Origin: Coptis chinensis
Taxonomy: Eukaryota; Streptophyta; Magnoliopsida; Ranunculales; Ranunculaceae
Length of the DNA: 64,000 nucleotides
Reading direction: 5' to 3'
NCBI GenBank assembly: GCA_015680905.1
Contig: CM027377.1
Span: forward strand, 56,751,501 to 56,815,500
The notes beneath the pieces are model-generated. The model worked only from the letters and a program-made list of their open reading frames with translations, made no database searches and was not told the origin of the DNA. Of this stretch, positions 57,797 through 64,000 are shown one piece after another (position 1 is the stretch's first letter; each line of letters begins with the position of its first letter). Made by a program: the position numbers and the translations under genes.

Positions 57797-59517
57797 TGAT
57801 AAGCACGTAAATGTTACATTATTTACGCCCAATTTTATATCAGTTAGTCCATTTTAGTTAGTACATTTTTAGTGATTTTATAGGAATTGGAGTTACTTGA
57901 TTAAAAGTGATGAAACTCCAGAGATTTGGGATATCAGTGCATTCATTGATTTTACAGTTCAGTAGAAGTGCCTAATTGGTGAATTCACTATTTGCATGTG
58001 GATATGGCTTGGTTTATTTGGATAGGCCTTATTAGTTGTGATGTTGGGCCGAACTAAAGGAAAGAAGACACAAAAGGAATTAAAAGGGCAATGGGCTTTT
58101 TGGCTTAAGTGGAGCACGTGATCAACACCCAAGATGAAAACTTAAGCTTTTGTTATGATCCACCACTCCTCAAGTTACACTAGAACCGGACCATTGGATC
58201 AAAACATTAGTTTCCTTCTCCATTTCTCAAGAACATGAAACCTTCCCTCAAATTCCGGCAACCAAATCAAACAAAATCACCCCCAACATCATAACCCATC
58301 TACCATCCATCCGATACAACATGTAGCACCGAATCATAGCTCACTTTCTAAATTCGATTCCCTTCACACAAACAGTAAGAAAAGAGAACGACTTCTTGAT
58401 GCGAAAAATCATAACTGTCTTACCGAAATTTCATGACACTGCACAAGAATATTCCAATTTTCAATTGCATCTCTTTGGGAGAGTTTCCTAAACCAAATTG
58501 ACTTCTTCTAATTTCAGTTTTGGAAGACTCTATATAAACAAAGGAAACAGTAAGAAAAAGGAGCTTCTCCCAAACACAGAAAGAGAAAACAGGAAGAAAG
58601 AAGAACAGGAGAGAGGTCGAGAGAGAAGAAATAAGAGAATAAGAGAGAGCCTCAACAAGCCGAAACAGGTTATACTTCTTGGAGGTCGAAGCATGGAACA
58701 CAACTGTTGGAATAGGCGAGCAAGAGCAGAGGACTTCACAGCAGGCTACGGTTTTGTTAAGGGAGTTTTATTTCTTCTATTTTATTGTTCCAGTTATTAT
58801 GTCCAGCTAAACTATTAGCTAGACTATTAACTAGAGCAAAGACGAAGCCCTAGACTTGTATAGGTTTTTTATGTTTAATTAGTTTACTGTTCTCAAAACT
58901 TAAAGATTCATTGATTGTTTTCATATTTATATTAGTGGTATACTTTAATTAATTATATCTTGCATGTTATGTCATGACTTGACTAGTTAATAGTTTGATT
59001 AATATTCTGTTCTTATCAAAGCATCGTTTTTATCGCTCACGTAAACTTGTGAGAAGTCGTGTATTAAGAAGACGATTTTTGCTAGGAGTTTATATTCTCA
59101 TTTGCTGAAATTCAATCAAACCAATATCTAGATTTATATAAGAGCTCAATATTCACATATTTGAGAAAGCTAGAGTTACCTTTCCCTCGTGTTACTCGTA
59201 ATTAAAAGAAAACTTTAAACTGATTTGACCTTGATAATCTACAACGGTCTAGGGTGGATTTGAATGCTTTAGTTAACTAGCTTTAGTTATTTTTATAGTT
59301 TAACTAGCTTTAGTTAGTAACTACTATTCCTACAAACCAATATAGTTCGGGTTAGGTTAAGTGGTATTTTAATATTCTATTGTACCCAACACGCATTCTC
59401 TATGGGATCAACCTCATATTTGCACACCTACTACAATAGACCTCGTGCGCTTGTGAGTAATAATATTATAATAGGAGTTAATTAATTTGTTTATTTAGGT
59501 CGGTTAATTCTCTATTA
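57797..59517 (+). repeat. Probable solo LTR (Tat/Athila-type, 1.7 kb)
   Basis: Starts TGATAAGCACGTAAATG and is flanked by GTATA (57792-57796 and 59518-59522), a 5-bp duplication. TATATAAAC at about 58531 is a likely LTR promoter, followed by a purine-rich leader. The 3' part ends near a GGGATCAACCTC segment and AT-rich sequence. The right terminus is not a clean CA, so the end is less sure. No internal coding region is attached, as expected for a solo LTR. Confidence 0.5.
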
Positions 59518-59522
59518 GTATA

Positions 59523-61073
59523 TGAAGAAGCTGCAACTATCTGCTCATTGTAACCACCTACCCTCACAGGTGAAGTCAATTGATATGGCTGCATTTCCCA
59601 TACACATCAAGAACTTGTCCTAACGCTTTACAAACACACTAAAATTCTGGCAATTTGCCTTGGGATCCAAGATCTAAGAAGATGAGAGTCTGTTGTCAGT
59701 CAAGTATCAACAATTCGACGTCTCTACAACATGGAGAGGGCTGAACTTTGGAGAAATTAAATATGGTAATAAAGGAGATGCTCTCTCTGAACATGATATA
59801 GTGGGATGATGATGTAGCTTGATGAGGTGAAGTGTAACACTTTTAGTGCCTGTTGTTCACTTTCTTGCTTTTTATAGCCCAAAGAGTTTGATCTACAGTT
59901 AGCGCTTAGATCAACTGAAGAAACCTATGGTAATGGCCGCGCCTACCAACATTTCATGCCTACAGAAGAGGAAATGTTTAAAAATAAACGGTCAGATATA
60001 TTTGTTCTCACCGATCAAATACAATCTAAAGTGTTAACAAAGAAGAAAATTTATTTCTCATGGCAGTAAACAAAAATAAACCAGGAAAAAGTGGAATTGA
60101 CACAATTATAAGGTTTTTCTAAATTTACAAAGAGCTTGCTTGCAATTACACATATTTCAAAATGCATGGATGAAAGAAGCCTATACATGAAGGCCTCTTA
60201 CAGGCTTTGTGTTAATGGATATGATTTTACCAGAAGCAGGAAAATTCCAAAGAAAAAACCAACTAAAAAGTTTAGACCTATGGATAGTCAAGTAAATACG
60301 ACCATATCAATCAATGAAGCCTTGTGATAAGCTACCTAGCATTGTGTTTTCAAATCCTTTTGGCACATGAATAACAAATAAATAAATCTTTTCAGTTGAG
60401 TATATGACTATGAACATACTAAATTTGGGTTCTAGTTTATTTGAGCATACTTATAATTGGGATATCGTAATAATAGATATGTACACACACAAAAAACAAT
60501 GCCAAAAGCGCTAACTTCACGGAGCGGCTGACTTAAGCAAGATTTGACATCAGTTGAAGTTGCCTTATCTCGAAAGATGAGTAATCTTCAATGTTTACAC
60601 CTTGTCAAGACAGTCCCTCCGGGAGCCTAGAATTGCTTCCTTTTTTTTGAAAAAAAAAATCCATGAACACAACATACTTTTATGGATAATGTTCCATGGA
60701 CACTACATACTAAGAAAGGTTTTAAGCCTATAATGCAAAAGCAATATAGCATGTAATTGAAATACGTTGGCCTCAAGACAATTAAGACAACCAATATATT
60801 AGTAGGAAAAAGAATTATAATGGGAATTTTTTATAATACCTTTGCCTTAAAGACAAAAAAAAATTGGGAATCGTAAAACTTGAAACGGCATCAATGTACC
60901 TAGAACCAAGGAAATTCATAAATTCATTCCATGCCTCTCCACTATATTACCAACATTTGTTAGAAGAGAATCCTCTCCGTGCTTCAGCATATTTCAAAAT
61001 TATCAGAACACAACAATAACTTGAGGAACAAATAAGCTAACCACCCAACAACAAACCAAATTGGATTATTTAC
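59523..61073. other. Sequence with no recognised gene
   Basis: AT-rich. The right part (roughly 60900-61073) may be the 3' UTR of the minus-strand host gene. A 63-codon frame at 60136-60327 has no support. The left part continues the flank of the solo LTR and possibly the third Helitron. Confidence 0.5.
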
Positions 61074-61882
61074 TTAATCCAGTAGGCGAAGCACATAATT
61101 AACTCCAAAGATCTTAAATGGGAGGTAAAACGTGCAATTCTCAATGATCATAATATCCTCATCCTACATGCACCAAAATATATTACGTAGTAAAAAGGCA
61201 TGATGTGATAGACCAGAAGAACCATCCAAATTAGGCTCATCTTGTGACAGTCTTATTTGGTTGACCAGCCAAAAACATGGCACATAGCACATGAAAAAAA
61301 GAAATATGACCACTCACATAACTTGAATGATATAGCTCTTTATGGAAAGTACGCCACACCTATGGGTGGCAAGGGAACCCTCACCCAGTCTGGAATTGGA
61401 TAACTCTCGCTAAACAGCTAGCTATACACAGAATAGTAGTTTGTTCTCTGTACACACATATAGTACTCAGGTAGCTTTGTAAGCACGTGAAGCATGCAGA
61501 CTTGACTAGACACAATGTTTTCTCTGCAAAATATGAGTCAAGGGATTTCTCATCCTTATCGAGTTTAAGGAGGGTTACATCTAGAGTTTGTCCATTTTTC
61601 AGTTTCATTGAATGCAATTGAGAATAATGAAAATACAATAGTTTCAGTTTCAAAAGGTTGACATTCATTTTACTAAACCTTGCTGCTTTTTCAAAAAGCA
61701 ATAACTAATATGGTGCTAATATTACAGCTATAATGACAGTATGACACAACTCTCGGTAATTACTAATAATTAGTAATAATAACATTAAATAGGATACCTG
61801 CCAATAGTTCTTCAATTTGACCTTATGAGTTATATCTTTGGTTCTTAGCCTCTCAGTGCGAACAAGCTTGCCTGCATCATCC
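61074..61882 (-). CDS. C-terminal two exons of an unrecognised host gene
   Basis: Minus strand. The penultimate exon 61798-61882 (acceptor TTGATGCAG, donor GTATCC) encodes [20 protein letters not shown], then VKLKNYWQ. The last coding exon 61074-61163 (acceptor GCATGTAG) encodes [20 protein letters not shown], then VNYVLRLLD and a TAA stop. The first exon enters one base into a codon and is open only in this frame. The exons join in phase 0. The composition and both splice sites look genic, and the upstream exons lie beyond the copia element that begins at 62240. I do not recognise the family. The 57 visible residues show a basic stretch and a hydrophobic end but no catalytic motif. Confidence 0.6.
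61164..61797 (-). other. Last intron of the unrecognised host gene
   Basis: 634 bp, GT-AG on the minus strand. A 106-codon frame at 61381-61701 lies inside it. The flanking exons join in phase without that frame, so I treat it as intronic. Confidence 0.55.
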
Positions 61883-62239
61883 CTGCATCAAAAAGAAATG
61901 AGAAAATTGTAATGTTGTAACTTTCTCAAGTGTTGGAACACCAATGCCAATGACAAAAGGAGAAGAACATAAACAACTATCATTAAACTGAATCAATTTT
62001 AGAGTGAATGCAATCAGAGTTCGGTTTACAAATATTATCTATGAAGTTTTTGGCTTAAAATGTGTGGGTTTACGCACAAAAGGGTTTAGACCCGGTGCTT
62101 TATTCAAATGTGCTTATAATGACGTAAAAAATAAAAATCTAGTGTTGACTCGAACTTCAAAACTATAACCTAAACCATCATCCTTTCTTTGACCCAAACC
62201 CCTAAAAGTCAGCCGCCAGCTAAAGATGGAGGCAGGAGG
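61883..62239 (-). other. Upstream intron of the unrecognised host gene (part)
   Basis: No exon recognised before the copia LTR. Presumably intron sequence, since the exon at 61882 needs an upstream partner. Confidence 0.45.
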
Positions 62240-63507
62240 TGATAGGGTTATATACTAAAAGCATTACTTTTGTATTAACTCTAATTCTTTATATTTTGAA
62301 TGAGAATCATATGAGCAAATGTCATGCATATTATATATATAATTAGTTATATGCATGTGTCTAATACTTTATGTTATAGATGATATGGTGTGAACACACA
62401 GAAGATCATATCATTAGTACCTTATAAAGTATAAGTAATCGTTCACAACCTAGATAGATTTGGACAAACCATTAGTACGGTTGTAGTATAATATGGTATT
62501 AGTCTATCTTGACTATAGGATTACAATAGTACACTTTGTGTGTATTGAACAGGACCAAGTGAGGTTGTTTCTCTTTATACTGACTATATAAGAGAACAAA
62601 CACCTCTGTTATTATCAATGTTTGTCTTCCTAATCCGGATATAATAACGGGCACTTACGTGCATTGTACATTGTTTTAAATCATCAATGAGTGAGATTCA
62701 TTTGTGAATCAACAAACTCGATAGATTGGGTAATGACATTGTATGTAAGGTGTGTTGTTGATTATAGAAGGAATCTGTGTCCCGCAAGAAGTCAGGCTGA
62801 TAATGTCCCCTTGAGGAGCTCAAAAGGATTGTCATGTAAACCCTGCAGGTGGATTTATTCCGACATGACAATAAGGTTGAGTGGTACAACTCAAGGACAT
62901 AAGAAGTTGATTAATGTAGTTGTCAGTAACTTGACTTAATCAATGGGCATTCAATATCTTAAACACGAGGAGATCAACGAGCTAGCATATAATATGGAGC
63001 CCATAAACGCTGACACGTAATTTGGGATTAGGGCGGTAGTGCAACAATGACGTTTAGTGGAATAAGCCATTTGTTGACGGACTTAGGCCGTGTGTTCTGG
63101 GCGAACATGGGAAGCCCAAGCCCGTCAGGAGGCCCAACCCTAATTTCTCCTCATGGTCCCTGTTGTAGCCTATAAATAGAATCCCTTCTCTCCTAGCCGA
63201 AATTACTATTCACTCTAGATTGAAAAAAGAGGCAAGGAATGATAGATCCAAAATTGGATCTAGCTTTGTGAGAAAGAAGGGGGTTGGTAGATCGTTGCCT
63301 ATACAACATCCAATCTATTGAAAGGAATACAACAGAAGATCAATGGGTTGATTGTTGATTCGGATTCATAGCTATTGGATTCTCAGAGTTACCTTAGCCA
63401 ATTCAAAGGTATGTTTTCCTATCCAAAACCGTGAACCCCATTAATTCCGCTGCGCGAGGGTTTTCGTGGTTTGTAGAAATTTGTATTCTGAAATAACGGT
63501 TCCTACA
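62240..63507 (+). repeat. 5' LTR of the copia-type element
   Basis: Begins TGATAGGGTT and ends CGGTTCCTACA, short inverted ends. A TATA box (CTATAAATAG, about 63170-63179) lies in the 3' third, where an LTR promoter is expected. The left edge rests on the TG and inverted end only, as the partner LTR is outside the window. Confidence 0.6.
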
Positions 63508-63509
63508 AT

Positions 63510-63521
63510 TGGTATCGGAGC
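63510..63521 (+). other. Primer-binding site of the copia-type element
   Basis: TGGTATCGGAGC, one base from the usual initiator-Met tRNA complement TGGTATCAGAGC, two bases after the LTR end. Confidence 0.75.
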
Positions 63522-64000
63522 ATGTAGATTTGTTGGTAGATGTAGAACTGTTCTAACATGGTTTTGCTGGCATCTAGACCAACTGTTATGGTCAAAATGA
63601 TTTCTGGATAGAAATTGATCATTTTTATTTTATGAAAAATTGATCGGATTTACAGTTTTTGATTATCAATGGATGTAATTTAAATCACGGTATGTATCGT
63701 GTTATTGTTTTTTTATCATTGATGTAATCTATTGTAAAGATCAAGATTTGGATTGGTTGAAATCTGGATCTGAGTTTTTTCTCGTGGAGTGCGGGTCGCT
63801 TGGAAGTCACCTGGAAGTGGCGCCCGCCGCCTTATATCTGGCATATGGGGGAGGTGGTCGTGCCCTTTAAAGTAAAAGAGAGAAACTGGAAGTGAGCGCG
63901 CCACGCACCTTGGACAACAAAATGGAGGGTGGTCGCTGATGACGCTGCTGAAGTGATACCCACGCACTTTTATACAAGCACAAACAGAACGCCGGTCGCG

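Larger units (their letters stand above)
62240..64000 (+). mobile_element. Ty1/copia-type element, left part only (fossil)
   Basis: LTR 62240-63507, primer-binding site at 63510-63521, then the start of the interior, which runs off the window. No gag domain is recognised in the 490 bases visible. Integrity cannot be judged. Confidence 0.6.

Noticed and set aside
61381-61701. 106-codon minus-strand frame between the last two exons
   Set aside because: The exons join in phase 0 without it and it lacks splice borders.
1-64000. CRISPR array, bacterial operons or a phage-like system
   Set aside because: No regularly spaced repeats, no ribosome-binding-site-led gene strings. All coding traces are plant genes or plant transposons.

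Overview
This is plant nuclear DNA, probably from a eudicot (inference). The sequence is AT-rich. Its genes have many short exons in long introns. Most of the window is nested plant transposons: L1-type LINEs, a MULE, hAT-type MITEs, Helitrons, a tRNA-derived SINE, Ty1/copia, and the Tat and Athila lineages of Ty3/gypsy. There is no rRNA, tRNA gene, CRISPR array or bacterial-type operon.

Three host genes can be supported. (1) A mitochondrial adrenodoxin-type [2Fe-2S] ferredoxin lies on the minus strand. Five exons are visible between 7639 and 116, and the 3' end runs off the left edge. One of its introns uses a GC-AG border. (2) A conserved plant protein of unknown function lies on the plus strand, with two exons at 8789-9013 and 14740-14982. 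Its start codon overlaps a two-codon upstream ORF. Genes 1 and 2 are divergent and share an intergenic region of about 1.1 kb that holds two nested hAT-like MITEs. (3) The last two coding exons of an unrecognised gene lie on the minus strand at 61882-61074. A copia element begins just upstream of them.

Layout. 1-7.6 kb: ferredoxin gene, with a SINE and a MITE in a 6.5-kb intron. 7.6-8.8 kb: shared promoter region. 8.8-15.6 kb: gene 2, whose 5.7-kb intron holds a LINE carrying a probable solo LTR. 15.6-21 kb: a decayed MULE with a converging GRF zinc-finger frame. 21-56 kb: a retrotransposon nest. An old LTR element (LTR at 21001-22360) received a Tat-like Ty3/gypsy element (23994-33611). Nearby is a Ty1/copia element (33960-55975). 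An Athila-like element (34245-50823) sits inside a copia LTR, and a 5'-truncated LINE (40766-42682) sits inside the Athila integrase region. Target-site duplications can be read at each of the inner junctions. 56.5-57.5 kb: two tandem Helitron-like copies, then the 3' end of a third. 57.8-59.5 kb: probable solo LTR. 61-62 kb: gene 3. 62.2 kb to the end: LTR and primer-binding site of another copia element.

Age order agrees with the nesting. By-eye LTR divergence is about 7-8% for the Tat-like element, about 5% for the copia element and about 2-3% for the Athila-like element inside it. All LTR elements here are broken fossils. All coordinates, splice sites and identities were read by hand, without alignment software.
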